This document shows, in pieces, positions 52,904 through 60,639 of a DNA stretch of 64,000 nt. The notes beneath the pieces were generated by a model. The model saw only the letters and a list, made by a program, of their open reading frames with translations, was not told where the DNA came from and ran no database searches. Position numbers and translations under genes: made by a program. The first letter of the stretch is position 1; the number at the start of each line of letters is the position of its first letter. The DNA is from Paenibacillus sp. FSL R7-0345. GTDB lineage: Bacteria > Bacillota > Bacilli > Paenibacillales > Paenibacillaceae. The stretch spans positions 4,570,501 to 4,634,500 of the forward strand of contig NZ_CP152002.1 of the NCBI RefSeq assembly GCF_038595055.1, in the 5' to 3' direction.

Positions 52904-53304
52904 AGCAGCCCCGCTTCAGCGTCTATTTCGAGCAACTCTCCAAACATCTGCTCAATTAAGTCCCTACGTTCTTCTAATTTAAGCGTCCCCGGATCAAAAT
53001 TAACCCGTACCGCTGATGCTTCACAGTCCAAAGCTTCAACAGCTTCTTCGTCCAGATATATTTCGATTGAGCCTGCTTTAAGCAACACTTTTTCGATTCC
53101 GCCATACTGCGATTGTGATTCATCGTTGTAAGTAATATGGATTTTATCAAAACCCAGCGCCAGGTCCTGCTCATCCGGGTGCATGGTTTTTTGGAGAAGG
53201 ATATACGCTTGAGGGTCAAACTGATCATCAGCGAAGCCTATCATTAGAACATCATTCTCATCATCAACCTGTGCATAAATAAAATTCCCAGTAAATGTGC
53301 TCAT
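52900..53304 (-). CDS. Imm10-like immunity protein
   Basis: A 134-residue acidic protein: MSTFTGNFIYAQVDDENDV, then GFADDQFDPQAYILLQKT, DEQDLALGFDKIHITYNDES, QYGGIEKVLL. This spacing and wording (aqueous 'GFAD...YILLQ' and 'YGGI') match the Imm10 family of polymorphic-toxin immunity proteins as I remember it. ATG 53304 follows GGGAGGCAGATA; an ATG 11 codons upstream is not supported. No toxin gene is seen nearby. Confidence 0.6.
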   Translation of the reverse strand: MSTFTGNFIYAQVDDENDVLMIGFADDQFDPQAYILLQKTMHPDEQDLALGFDKIHITYNDESQSQYGGIEKVLLKAGSIEIYLDEEAVEALDCEASAVRVNFDPGTLKLEERRDLIEQMFGELLEIDAEAGLL

Positions 53305-53440
53305 CCTATCTGCCTCCCGGGTTCCCAGTTTATTCAACTAAAAATGTCATTGTAAATAATTTCAACATCCATACAGGATAACCCTTCTCTTGGACGGATT
53401 TATAGTCAGAATAGGGTGAATGAGGGTGTAAGTATGCATA

Positions 53441-53480
53441 AAAAGAGCAGCGTTTCTCCGTTTCCGGGGTACACTGCTCT
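53441..53480 (-). terminator. Terminator inside the small-gene island
   Basis: On the minus strand AGAGCAG pairs with CTGCTCT around a long GC-containing loop, followed by TTTTATG. It splits the island into two transcripts: 56529-53498 and 53304-49779. Confidence 0.65.
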
Positions 53481-53497
53481 GATATAACAACATTAAA

Positions 53498-53605
53498 TTA
53501 ATGATTCGGCTCCGTTTCCAGCCTTTTTCTGATAAAAGCAGCACATTCTTGTACCAGCTCGTGTAGTTGTTCCGGCGCATTAGAGGTTCTTTTTATAAAT
53601 AGCAC
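53498..53605 (-). CDS. Possible 35-residue protein downstream of the pentapeptide gene
   Basis: GTG 53605 opens MLFIKRTSNAPEQLHELVQE and continues CAAFIRKRLETEPNH, amphipathic and helical, ending just before the terminator at 53441. It overlaps the end of the pentapeptide-repeat gene by 26 bases. No good ribosome site is visible, so it may be translated by coupling or be a remnant of a longer gene. Confidence 0.35.
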   Translation of the reverse strand: MLFIKRTSNAPEQLHELVQECAAFIRKRLETEPNH

Positions 53606-54071
53606 CTTGCTGTAACGGGTCAAATCCCTCAGGCCAAATAGTCAATTCATCGAAAAAAGCTCCTTGCAGGCTCGCACAATCTAACTCAATACATCTGAGT
53701 ACAGCGCCAAACAGCATCGTACCTTGAAAATCAGCATCTCTAACATCTGCGCCGGTTAAATCTGCTTTTATCAAACTTGCATTTTTGAAGACAGTGTAGT
53801 GACATGTTGTATTCATTAAGTTGGCACCGTCCAAAACCGCATTGCTCATTTCACACATAATCAGTGAGGCCTCAAAAAGATCCGCTTGTGAAAGGTTGGC
53901 GCCGTCAAGATCAGCATTTCTTAAACTTGTTTTACGAAGACTCGATCTCATTAAATCGTAATTGTTCAAAATCGCCCTGTGTAAATCATAGCCATCTAAG
54001 TTTGCTTCAACAAGTGAGTCTGCATTTACGATAATTGGATTTTCGTTAGCTAATGTATGTATTTTTACTAT
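53580..54071 (-). CDS. Pentapeptide-repeat protein, probable ATA start
   Basis: About 163 residues. The pattern A(D/N)Lxx repeats from residue ~25 to 140 (SSLRKTSLRNADLDGANLSQ, ASLIKADLTGADVRDADF), giving a right-handed quadrilateral helix; the ending TIWPEGFDPLQQGAI is typical. In frame upstream of the first standard start (TTG 53969) the repeats continue (ANLDGYDL) to ATA 54071, which lies eight bases after AAGGAGG. ATA initiation, or a mutated ATG, is proposed. The start overlaps the upstream gene's TAG. Role unknown; some such proteins protect gyrase. Confidence 0.78.
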   Translation of the reverse strand: MVKIHTLANENPIIVNADSLVEANLDGYDLHRAILNNYDLMRSSLRKTSLRNADLDGANLSQADLFEASLIMCEMSNAVLDGANLMNTTCHYTVFKNASLIKADLTGADVRDADFQGTMLFGAVLRCIELDCASLQGAFFDELTIWPEGFDPLQQGAIYKKNL

Positions 54072-54646
54072 GTTCCCCTCCTCCTTTGACTCACTCTGCC
54101 GAGTTCATCCGCAATAGTCTCTTGCACTAACTTATAAGTTTTATTATCCAGTGTTAAAAGCCGCAAAAGCACACGCATCGTCTGCCGGAAGCTCACCGGA
54201 CTTGATCCAACTTCGCCATGGGCCCCGGTATGAATCGCAATCGTTCCAGATGGCAGCAGATAAGACGGATCTTTAGATAACATATGTATTTCATCGAGCA
54301 TTGCAGCAATATATTCCTGCGGAATTCCGCGTCTGACTACCTCTGGCTGTAAGGCAATCACATCTTCAATGATCTCATCATCGTTGCAGCCGATCCCGGC
54401 TTGAACTACCAGTTCGCCAGCATCAGACGGAAAATATGAAATTCCAATACAGGCATAATTACTAATCATCCGGGCAGCTAGCACGAGCTCTACTGTGAGT
54501 ATGGAATGCTTTTTACATGTATAGTTTATCAAAGGAAAAGCGCGCTCGATCCTCTCCTTCACTGGGTACGGGGCAAATGGGAGTTCATCCAGCCAAACTC
54601 GGGCACTCCGATAACTGCCAAGGTCGTTGAAGTTCATCAGCATCAT
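54068..54646 (-). CDS. Hypothetical protein, ~192 residues
   Basis: A soluble protein with mixed alpha/beta content (MNFNDLGSYRSARVWLDELP, KHSILTVELVLAARMISNYA, LVVQAGIGCNDDEIIEDVIA). GGAGG stands five bases before the ATG at 54646; the TTG at 54679 lacks one. The stop overlaps the ATA start of the pentapeptide gene. Island member; family unknown. Confidence 0.6.
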   Translation of the reverse strand: MMLMNFNDLGSYRSARVWLDELPFAPYPVKERIERAFPLINYTCKKHSILTVELVLAARMISNYACIGISYFPSDAGELVVQAGIGCNDDEIIEDVIALQPEVVRRGIPQEYIAAMLDEIHMLSKDPSYLLPSGTIAIHTGAHGEVGSSPVSFRQTMRVLLRLLTLDNKTYKLVQETIADELGRVSQRRRGT

Positions 54647-54675
54647 GGGTTCCTCCGGGATGTTGTTGTATATGG

Positions 54676-55059
54676 TCAATCCGGTTCTTGGCTGTAACCC
54701 CCTCTGTTAATCAGCAGTTCCTCAAAATCACACGAGGCCACTGCCTTATAACCTCTATTCCATAATCCTTCGAGCAGAAGTGATATTGTAGTAATGTATG
54801 TTTCTGTGCGCACACCTTTACTCGGTTCGATCTCGACTAAATATTTTGAGAACAAAAATCCGTCAGGGGCCACTTTCCTTCTCTGCTCATGGAAATAATC
54901 ATTTCTAATTACATCGAGATCACAAATCCCATGGACTAAACTCGAATACGGCCCCGGTTGGCCTCCAATAACTCTGCTAATATCAGACAATATGATAGCT
55001 CTATCAAGATCAGTGTCCAAATATATTTTGCAAAAAAGATTTAAGTTGTCATGTGGCAT
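54676..55059 (-). CDS. Hypothetical protein, 127 residues
   Basis: A soluble protein beginning MPHDNLNLFCKIYLDTDLDR, with SDISRVIGGQPGPYSSLVHG and a C-terminal helix (LLEGLWNRGYKAVASCDFEE). ATG 55059 follows CGAGGTGC; nine upstream codons are not supported. Size and acidity fit an immunity-like protein but no family is recognised. Confidence 0.6.
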   Translation of the reverse strand: MPHDNLNLFCKIYLDTDLDRAIILSDISRVIGGQPGPYSSLVHGICDLDVIRNDYFHEQRRKVAPDGFLFSKYLVEIEPSKGVRTETYITTISLLLEGLWNRGYKAVASCDFEELLINRGGYSQEPD

Positions 55060-55120
55060 CTTTGCACCTCGTCCGACCCTATCCAATCCTAATTATTCAG
55101 GCAACCCTTGAAAGAACCCG

Positions 55121-55552
55121 TTATTTGATTTCTTTTTCCAACTCTATTACATCTTCTGTCACCCAGTCTCTACCATACAACTCCTTCAGCACTTTTCTTG
55201 AAGCGTCTGCTATTGATGTTTTTAATTGAGCAAATTCAGTGTCCATGGACGCTATAACCTCCGAACCAGTTCTTTTACTTTGAGTGAAATTTAATGAGAG
55301 GTGTAAGCTATCTTTTTTCACTACATGTACATAGAAGGGGCCATCCATAAAATCAAAGTCCTGCGAACTCCCGATGGCTGAAGCTTCGAGCAAATGTATT
55401 GATTTATTCCACCAAGACAAAATAACCACAATAAAATCATTCCAGTTCAATTCAGGAAAAAAAGAATCTCCCATTTGAAAATAGATATCTCCGGTAATAG
55501 AGTTCCGGTTGCTCATTTTGATTGAAGTTTCATTCATTACAATATTGATCAA
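55121..55552 (-). CDS. Hypothetical protein, 143 residues
   Basis: Beta-rich protein (SITGDIYFQMGDSFFPELNW, FYVHVVKKDSLHLSLNF) with a helical C-terminus (FAQLKTSIADASRKVLKELY). TTG 55552 follows GGGGGTGGCACAGAG; an ATG five codons later is the alternative. Island member; family unknown. Confidence 0.6.
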   Translation of the reverse strand: MINIVMNETSIKMSNRNSITGDIYFQMGDSFFPELNWNDFIVVILSWWNKSIHLLEASAIGSSQDFDFMDGPFYVHVVKKDSLHLSLNFTQSKRTGSEVIASMDTEFAQLKTSIADASRKVLKELYGRDWVTEDVIELEKEIK

Positions 55553-55576
55553 CTCTGTGCCACCCCCGATTAAGAG

Positions 55577-55834
55577 TTAATAATTGCGTTGTATCTCCAA
55601 TATCAGCTCAGCTTCATCCATTGTTAACGGGAACAAATCAGCATCTTCAAAAAGGTTCTTCTCGGCTTCGTCATAACTGTCCGCATATTCTAAAACGAAT
55701 GATTTTAACCCACTAATAAAAGTTAGTTTTAGATACTTCCCTTCAGATGTATAAACAACGGTATTATTGATTATTACTTCTTTGTAGTTCAGTTCTTTAA
55801 GCAGTGAGATTATTTTAGTTTCCGTTTCCTTCAT
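55577..55834 (-). CDS. Hypothetical protein, ~85 residues
   Basis: Small acidic protein (MKETETKIISLLKELNYKEV, YTSEGKYLKLTFISGLKSFV, FPLTMDEAELILEIQRNY). AAAGGCGCATA precedes ATG 55834. A longer reading from 55882 would overlap the preceding gene. Island member; family unknown. Confidence 0.55.
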   Translation of the reverse strand: MKETETKIISLLKELNYKEVIINNTVVYTSEGKYLKLTFISGLKSFVLEYADSYDEAEKNLFEDADLFPLTMDEAELILEIQRNY

Positions 55835-55865
55835 TATGCGCCTTTGTTTATTCCAAACCCGCATA

Positions 55866-56081
55866 TTAATTATGTTTATCATAATCCACCCCCAAAGCAA
55901 CTTCTATCGCTTCACTTATCTTCCCCTCGCCTAAAAATTGAATAATACCAGCTGCCTCGTCCTCCCAATCTGGGCCATAAAATGATAAATAGCCGGCAAA
56001 TTCTCGAAGATGGTCTGGCACTTTGTAGTCCAGGATAATGATCTGCTGGTACACCATTCTTTGATACTCTTGGGCATCCAT
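55866..56081 (-). CDS. Hypothetical protein, 71 residues
   Basis: Small acidic protein (MDAQEYQRMVYQQIIILDYK, EFAGYLSFYGPDWEDEAAGI, FLGEGKISEAIEVALGVDYD). ATG has GGTAGAGGTAAGG upstream. The helical C-terminus resembles short immunity or adaptor proteins, but no family is assigned. Confidence 0.6.
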   Translation of the reverse strand: MDAQEYQRMVYQQIIILDYKVPDHLREFAGYLSFYGPDWEDEAAGIIQFLGEGKISEAIEVALGVDYDKHN

Positions 56082-56109
56082 CCTTACCTCTACCGAGAAA
56101 GCAATTTCT

Positions 56110-56529
56110 TTAAATAACCTTCACCAGCACACCTTCTAGTTTGAAATTCTCCAAATCATCAATATCTATCCATGGCAATTCATGTTCTCTCAAGTTATAA
56201 AACCTTATCACAACTTCCTCGCCATCATATGACAATATTAAATGAAAACTTCTTTCAGGATACTCTGATTGAAGTAGAGATACCGGCGTTACTTCCTGCG
56301 TAAATAGTGTATTCATATGGAGATGGTTGATATCTGCTTCCAGTGAAGTCCGGTCATCGTAACGCGTTGCGCTAAAACTCACCGGTAACTTTTCATTCTG
56401 TAGACTGTTCTCGAGTAATACACAATCCTCCCATAGTGTGAAAGAAAACCAATGGGGTGCGACTTGCTGGACGGGATCGCTTGTATTAACACCTTTTATA
56501 TAGCTCTTCATTAGTTGGTTCAGTAGCAA
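56110..56529 (-). CDS. Hypothetical protein, up to 139 residues; first gene of the island
   Basis: Beta-rich acidic protein (VAPHWFSFTLWEDCVLLENS, SFHLILSYDGEEVVIRFYNL, LPWIDIDDLENFKLEGVLVK). Start TTG 56529 after AGGAAG, or ATG 56511; both weak. The C-terminal 'W.D.DDL..F.L.GV' style resembles cis-acting immunity proteins but is not diagnostic. Upstream lies 1 kb of repeats, with no toxin gene. Confidence 0.55.
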   Translation of the reverse strand: MLLNQLMKSYIKGVNTSDPVQQVAPHWFSFTLWEDCVLLENSLQNEKLPVSFSATRYDDRTSLEADINHLHMNTLFTQEVTPVSLLQSEYPERSFHLILSYDGEEVVIRFYNLREHELPWIDIDDLENFKLEGVLVKVI

Positions 56530-56624
56530 ATTTCAGGCTTCCTGCAAGTTATTTACTTAAGGTTTGCATAGCATATCATCGCCACTACTTGAATCATAAT
56601 ACCGTATCCGCAAATAATACAGCT

Positions 56625-56809
56625 CTAACGGACTCAGATGATCTTATTTTCGCTAAAATCCACCTTTGGGGAATCTAACGGACTCAGATACTCTTATCTG
56701 CGGTGATTTACGCCAAAAACGTCTGTTTGGGAGGAAATAACGGCGCTGGGGTCCGTTAGAATTCTGAAAGGTGCCCCAGAGTAAAAATAAGGGCTGTACG
56801 GTCCGTTAG
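56625..56809. repeat. Four ~50-bp units beginning CTAACGGAC, two per strand
   Basis: CTAACGGACTCAGAT occurs at 56625 and 56675 on the plus strand. Its partial copy CTAACGGACC occurs on the minus strand ending at 56759 and 56809, again 50 bp apart. Each is followed by TTATTT and other weakly shared bases. The two pairs face each other, making an imperfect palindrome of about 185 bp. Organisation is like the cluster at 46845. Confidence 0.8.
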
Positions 56810-56934
56810 CCACCTCCGTCATCTGCCTCAGCTACTGGAGTAGCCAAATCAGCCCGGATGCAGCCCGGATACCGCGTCGAATCAGTTACTAAAGCGCGTA
56901 ACCGACAGCACAGACTCCCATCCTACGCACCAAA

Positions 56935-56966
56935 AGCAAAAAAACCGCCCCTCCCGAGGCGGTTTA
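56935..56966 (-). terminator. Terminator, likely the end of the sigF transcript
   Basis: On the minus strand AAACCGCC pairs with GGCGGTTT around a CG-rich loop, followed by TTTTTGC. It is the first good terminator downstream of sigF, about 560 bp away and beyond the tandem repeat. Confidence 0.75.
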
Positions 56967-57030
56967 AACCATACCGTATACTGCACCCGTCACATCATTC
57001 TCCATACTCTGCCCCAAGCACCATAAAGTG

Positions 57031-57375
57031 CACTCGGCTTTTCAATAACTGGTTACTCTCACTACTTACGCTACTTACTACTCTCATCCCGACTGCCCGC
57101 CATTGGCGCTCACTTCTGCCCTTGACCTAAACGCACTCGGCCATTCTAATTACTGGTTACTCTCACCACTTACACTACTTGCTACTCTCATCCCGACTGC
57201 CCGGCATTGGCGCTCATTTCTGCCCTTGACCTAAACGCACTCGGCTTTTACACTTATTCGTTACTCTCACTACTCACACTACTTGCTGCTCTCATCCCGA
57301 CTGCCCCGCCATTGGCGCTCACTTCTGCCCTTGACGTAAACGCACTCGGCCTTTCCAACTACTTGTTACTCTTTT
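57031..57375. repeat. ~104-bp tandem repeat, three full copies plus a part
   Basis: CACTCGGC begins copies at 57031, 57134, 57238 and 57343. Each copy holds TTACTCTCAC.ACTTAC, CTCTCATCCCGACTGCC, CATTGGCGCTCA and TGCCCTTGAC.TAAACG, with scattered substitutions between copies. The repeat lies 3' of sigF, between it and the terminator at 56935. The open frames across it are by-products of the repeat and carry no gene evidence. The rest of 56530-57527 shows nothing but the two repeat types. Confidence 0.88.
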
Positions 57376-57527
57376 CCTTACCCGCTCAGTCTAGCGCTTT
57401 CCTACTACTTTACGCTCGATCTCAGGTTGTTACGCGCATAATATTCACCTGTACACACGTTCCCAACCCTGCACTCACTTTCACTTTTTGCATTTGTTCC
57501 TGGTACAACCCTCACCCCGCCACACCA

Positions 57528-58283
57528 CTACTGAGCAATCTGCTCCCGGATGTTCGCGAGGATCTTCTTCTCCAGTCTTGATACCTGCACCTGCGAGATG
57601 CCAAGGCGGCTGGCGACTTCGGACTGGGTCTGGTCGCGGTAGTAGCGCAGGTAGACGATCAGGCGCTCGCGTTCGGTGAGCGCGCCGATGGCTTCGCTCA
57701 GCGCCAGCTTGTCGAACCAGCGCTCCTGCGACTCGTCGGCGATCTGGTCGATCAGGGTGATCGGGTCGCCGTCGTTCTCGAAGACGGTCTCGTGGATCGA
57801 GGTCGGCGGCTTGTTCGCCTCCTGGGCAAACACGATTTCTTCCGGTGTTACACCAAGCGCCTCCGCAACCTCGCCGATGGTCGGCAGGCGGTCCAGCGTT
57901 TTGGACATCTCGTCCTTCATCTTGCGCACCTTGTTGGCCATCTCCTTAAGGGAGCGGCTGACCTTCAGGGTTCCGTCGTCGCGCAGGAAGCGCTGGATCT
58001 CGCCGATGATCATCGGCACGGCATAGGTGGAGAACTTGACCTCATAGCTGAGGTCGAATTTGTCGACGGACTTGAGCAGTCCGATACAACCGATCTGGAA
58101 TAAATCATCCGGCTCGTAACCGCGGTTCATAAACCGCTGCACCACCGACCAGACGAGCCGGATGTTGCAGCTTACGAGCGTGTCACGGGCCAGGTTATCC
58201 CCGGCCTGACTGAGCGCGATAAGACGTTTGACCTCCGCATCGTCCAAATAGGTCGGCGGAGCTTTTTTTGACTCTGCTTCCAT
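57528..58283 (-). CDS. sigF: RNA polymerase sigma-F
   Basis: The first forespore-specific sigma factor, 251 residues: region 2 (RFMNRGYEPDDLFQIGCIGLL, KFSTYAVPMIIGEIQRFLRD), region 3 and region 4 (LGISQVQVSRLEKKILANIR). Start ATG follows TTGGAGCC, 11 bp after spoIIAB. It is held inactive by SpoIIAB until SpoIIAA is dephosphorylated. In B. subtilis spoVAA follows directly; here repeats follow instead. Confidence 0.97.
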   Translation of the reverse strand: MEAESKKAPPTYLDDAEVKRLIALSQAGDNLARDTLVSCNIRLVWSVVQRFMNRGYEPDDLFQIGCIGLLKSVDKFDLSYEVKFSTYAVPMIIGEIQRFLRDDGTLKVSRSLKEMANKVRKMKDEMSKTLDRLPTIGEVAEALGVTPEEIVFAQEANKPPTSIHETVFENDGDPITLIDQIADESQERWFDKLALSEAIGALTERERLIVYLRYYRDQTQSEVASRLGISQVQVSRLEKKILANIREQIAQ

Positions 58284-58294
58284 GGCTCCAACCC

Positions 58295-58750
58295 CTAATT
58301 GTATAAAGCTTTTTTGGAGACGATTGTTTTCTTCATAGAGATGGAGGTGCCCCGGCCCGGCTCGCTGGTCACTTCGAAACCATCCATGAAGTTCTCCATA
58401 ATGGTAAAGCCCATTCCCGACCGTTCCAGCTCCGGCTTGGACGTATACAGCGGCTGCTGCGCCAGCTCCAGATCCTCAATCCCGTTGCCCTGATCCTCAA
58501 TGGTCAGATGTACGGTTTCATGCTCAATTCTCGCCGAGATGCTGACAATCCCTTCCGGATTGCTGTCATAGCCGTGAATAATGCAGTTGGTGACCGCTTC
58601 CGACACGACTGTCTTCAAGTCATTCAGTTCATCCATGGTCGGATCAAGCCGCGAGACGAAGGCCGCTACGACAACACGCGCGAACGATTCGTTCTCCGAG
58701 AGGGCGGCAAACTGGACACTCATGAAGTTACCAGCTTCACTCTTTGTCAT
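58295..58750 (-). CDS. spoIIAB: Anti-sigma-F factor / SpoIIAA kinase
   Basis: A 151-residue GHKL ATPase-fold protein: N-box SEAVTNCIIHGY, IEDQGNGI, ERSGMGFTIMENFMDGF, SEPGRGTSI. It binds sigma-F and phosphorylates SpoIIAA. ATG follows GGAGGTTGCGTT and its first bases overlap the spoIIAA stop. About ten residues longer at the N-terminus than some homologues. Confidence 0.96.
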   Translation of the reverse strand: MTKSEAGNFMSVQFAALSENESFARVVVAAFVSRLDPTMDELNDLKTVVSEAVTNCIIHGYDSNPEGIVSISARIEHETVHLTIEDQGNGIEDLELAQQPLYTSKPELERSGMGFTIMENFMDGFEVTSEPGRGTSISMKKTIVSKKALYN

Positions 58751-59100
58751 AACGCAACCTCCAAATCCGAGAGCGCTGCACTCTCGTCGTCATATAGGGA
58801 CATGATTTTGAACAGGCCCGACATTTCCAGCAGCCGCTTCACGGGTGCTGTGGCATCACAGACTGCCATTTTGCCGCCCTTGCTGCGGATCAGCTTGTAC
58901 CTTCCAAGAATAACACCGAGACCGGAGCTGTCCATGAACTGCAGCTCCTTCAGGCTGAGAATCAGATGCTCGACCTGGCCCCGCATAATCGCTTCATCCA
59001 TTTCCATCCGAACATAATCGGCTGCGTGATGATCCAGCTCTCCGTACAAACGGACAACCAGCACACTCCGGTGATGCTCCATCTCCACATGGGAATTCAT
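58747..59100 (-). CDS. spoIIAA: Anti-anti-sigma factor
   Basis: A 117-residue STAS protein. The phosphorylated serine lies in FMDSSGLGVILGRYK. Dephosphorylated SpoIIAA frees sigma-F from SpoIIAB in the forespore. ATG 59100 follows AGGAGAG; a 28-codon upstream reading is not supported. First gene of the spoIIA operon, with sigma-H/Spo0A-type sites upstream. Confidence 0.96.
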   Translation of the reverse strand: MNSHVEMEHHRSVLVVRLYGELDHHAADYVRMEMDEAIMRGQVEHLILSLKELQFMDSSGLGVILGRYKLIRSKGGKMAVCDATAPVKRLLEMSGLFKIMSLYDDESAALSDLEVAL

Positions 59101-59168
59101 ACTTGCCACTCTCCTCTTCGTTGCTTTCAAACCGCCCTGTAACGACTTCTTTCCCCTACAAGGACAAG

Positions 59169-59210
59169 GTTTTCTACATCGCAAAGAGTGATTCCTGCCT
59201 CACGACAAAA
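59169..59210 (-). promoter_or_regulatory. Sigma-H-type promoter and Spo0A box of the spoIIA operon
   Basis: Minus strand: GCAGGAATC (-35), 12 bases, GTAGAAAAC (-10), against the sigma-H consensus RNAGGAWWW-N11-12-RNNGAATWW. TTTTGTCGTG, a Spo0A-box-like sequence, lies just upstream at 59201-59210. This matches how spoIIA is controlled in Bacillus. Confidence 0.6.
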
Positions 59211-59273
59211 CTAGAAGAAAACCCCTATGAATCTACAGAAGTCACAGGGGGAATCTACAAAATATACGCTATA

Positions 59274-60470
59274 TCAATCAATCGTAAACAGCGAGCCCGC
59301 CGTACGCTTGAACAGCTTCCAGAAGCCGGCCTTCGGCACTTCTTCGCCTGCCTTCAGCTCATATTCCTTGATGACACTCGTGCCCTGGTAGACAACCAGC
59401 TTGCCGATGGTCTGATCTGCAGCGACCGGTGCCTTGATGTTATCCTGCAGCACCACTTCGTTACGGATGCCTTCCTGGGTAATGCCTTTTTTGAGCAGCA
59501 CGCTGTACGTTTCCTTGGCAGTGATCGGCAGCTCTTTTTTCACGCCTTTTTCAATCTTCAGGGTGCCGATGGCATCTCCGGATTTGTAGATGGTGTGCAC
59601 CTTGTACTGGGAAAAGAGATAGTCGAACATGCCCGACACCTCGCTGTTGCGTGTCTTGGTGTTCGGTTCACCCAGCACCACGGCAACGGCGCGCAGTCCG
59701 TCTCTGGACGCAGTGGCCGAGAGGCAGAACTTGGCTTCAGACGTATATCCGGTCTTCAGGCCGTCAGCGCCGGTATAAAAGCGTACCAGCTTGTTCGTAT
59801 TGACCAGCCAGAACGGCTTCTCCGTATCCTTGCGCAGATAGTCCTGGTAGGAGCCGGTGTATTTGATGATCCGTTCATGCTTCAGCAGCTCGCGGCTGAT
59901 GACGGCAATGTCATGAGCGGATGAATAATGGTTCTCCGCAGGCAGCCCGTTACAGTTGGCAAAGTGAGTATCCTTCAGGCCCAGCTCTTCCGCTTTGCTG
60001 TTCATCATGTCGACAAAAGCGCTCTCCGACCCGGCAAGCTTCTCCGCCATCGCCACAGAGGCATCATTACCGGAGGCCATCGCGATGCCCTTGAGCATCT
60101 CGTCAACGCTCATTTCTTCGCCGGGCTCCAGGAAGATCTGCGAACCGCCCATTGAAGCCGCATATTCACTGGTCCGCACCATGTCGGTCAATTGCAGACG
60201 TCCTTCATCCAGCGCCTCCACCGTCAGGAGCATTGTCATGATTTTGGTGATACTGGCCGGCGGCAGCTTGTCGTGACTGTTTTTTTCGTAAATGATTGTG
60301 CCGGTGCCCGCATCCATCAGGATGGCGGAACGCGCATTCGGAGCAAGATCAGCAGCAGCAGAGGTATTGCCGGTACTTTTAGCTTTTTCCTCTGCCGATG
60401 CTCCCGCAGCCGCCCCCAGTACGGAAACAGCCATACACAGCACAAGCGTCAATACACGTATTTTCCTCAA
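59274..60470 (-). CDS. dacF: D-alanyl-D-alanine carboxypeptidase (DacF)
   Basis: A 398-residue secreted penicillin-binding protein: signal peptide, SxxK motif PASITKIM, SGN motif ASGNDAS, KTG motif DGLKTGYTSEAKF and a C-terminal PBP5-type domain. It trims peptidoglycan stem peptides, in sporulation affecting cortex cross-linking. The start is TTG 60470, after AGGAGGGGAACTATT; in-frame upstream codons are not supported. Neighbour of spoIIAA as in B. subtilis. Confidence 0.94.
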   Translation of the reverse strand: MRKIRVLTLVLCMAVSVLGAAAGASAEEKAKSTGNTSAAADLAPNARSAILMDAGTGTIIYEKNSHDKLPPASITKIMTMLLTVEALDEGRLQLTDMVRTSEYAASMGGSQIFLEPGEEMSVDEMLKGIAMASGNDASVAMAEKLAGSESAFVDMMNSKAEELGLKDTHFANCNGLPAENHYSSAHDIAVISRELLKHERIIKYTGSYQDYLRKDTEKPFWLVNTNKLVRFYTGADGLKTGYTSEAKFCLSATASRDGLRAVAVVLGEPNTKTRNSEVSGMFDYLFSQYKVHTIYKSGDAIGTLKIEKGVKKELPITAKETYSVLLKKGITQEGIRNEVVLQDNIKAPVAADQTIGKLVVYQGTSVIKEYELKAGEEVPKAGFWKLFKRTAGSLFTID

Positions 60471-60561
60471 AATAGTTCCCCTCCTGAACATTACCTTCAT
60501 TTCACAGGTACTGTATTCCAGTGTGGCCATAAAGGCAGGAAATTATTCCATTTATCCGCAC

Positions 60562-60612
60562 AAAAAAGGCCTTCCCTGCATCCTCACGGATTCTGCAGAG
60601 AAAGCCTCTTTG
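60562..60612 (-). terminator. Terminator after the gene at 60640
   Basis: On the minus strand GAGGCTTTCTCTGCA pairs with TGCAGGGAAGGCCTT around a loop and ends TTTTTTG. Confidence 0.75.
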
Positions 60613-60639
60613 CTGTTTATTCATCACATACGGGACGGG

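Noticed and set aside
49779..56529. Complete toxin-immunity locus
   Set aside because: No toxin, no secretion gene and no large repeat-containing protein is present in the window; only immunity-like genes.
57031..57375. CRISPR array
   Set aside because: The unit is about 104 bp and repeats along its whole length; there are no short repeats with unique spacers and no cas genes.
57031..57581. Open frames across the tandem repeat as genes
   Set aside because: They follow the repeat unit, have no ribosome site and give low-complexity Leu/Ser/Thr-rich products.
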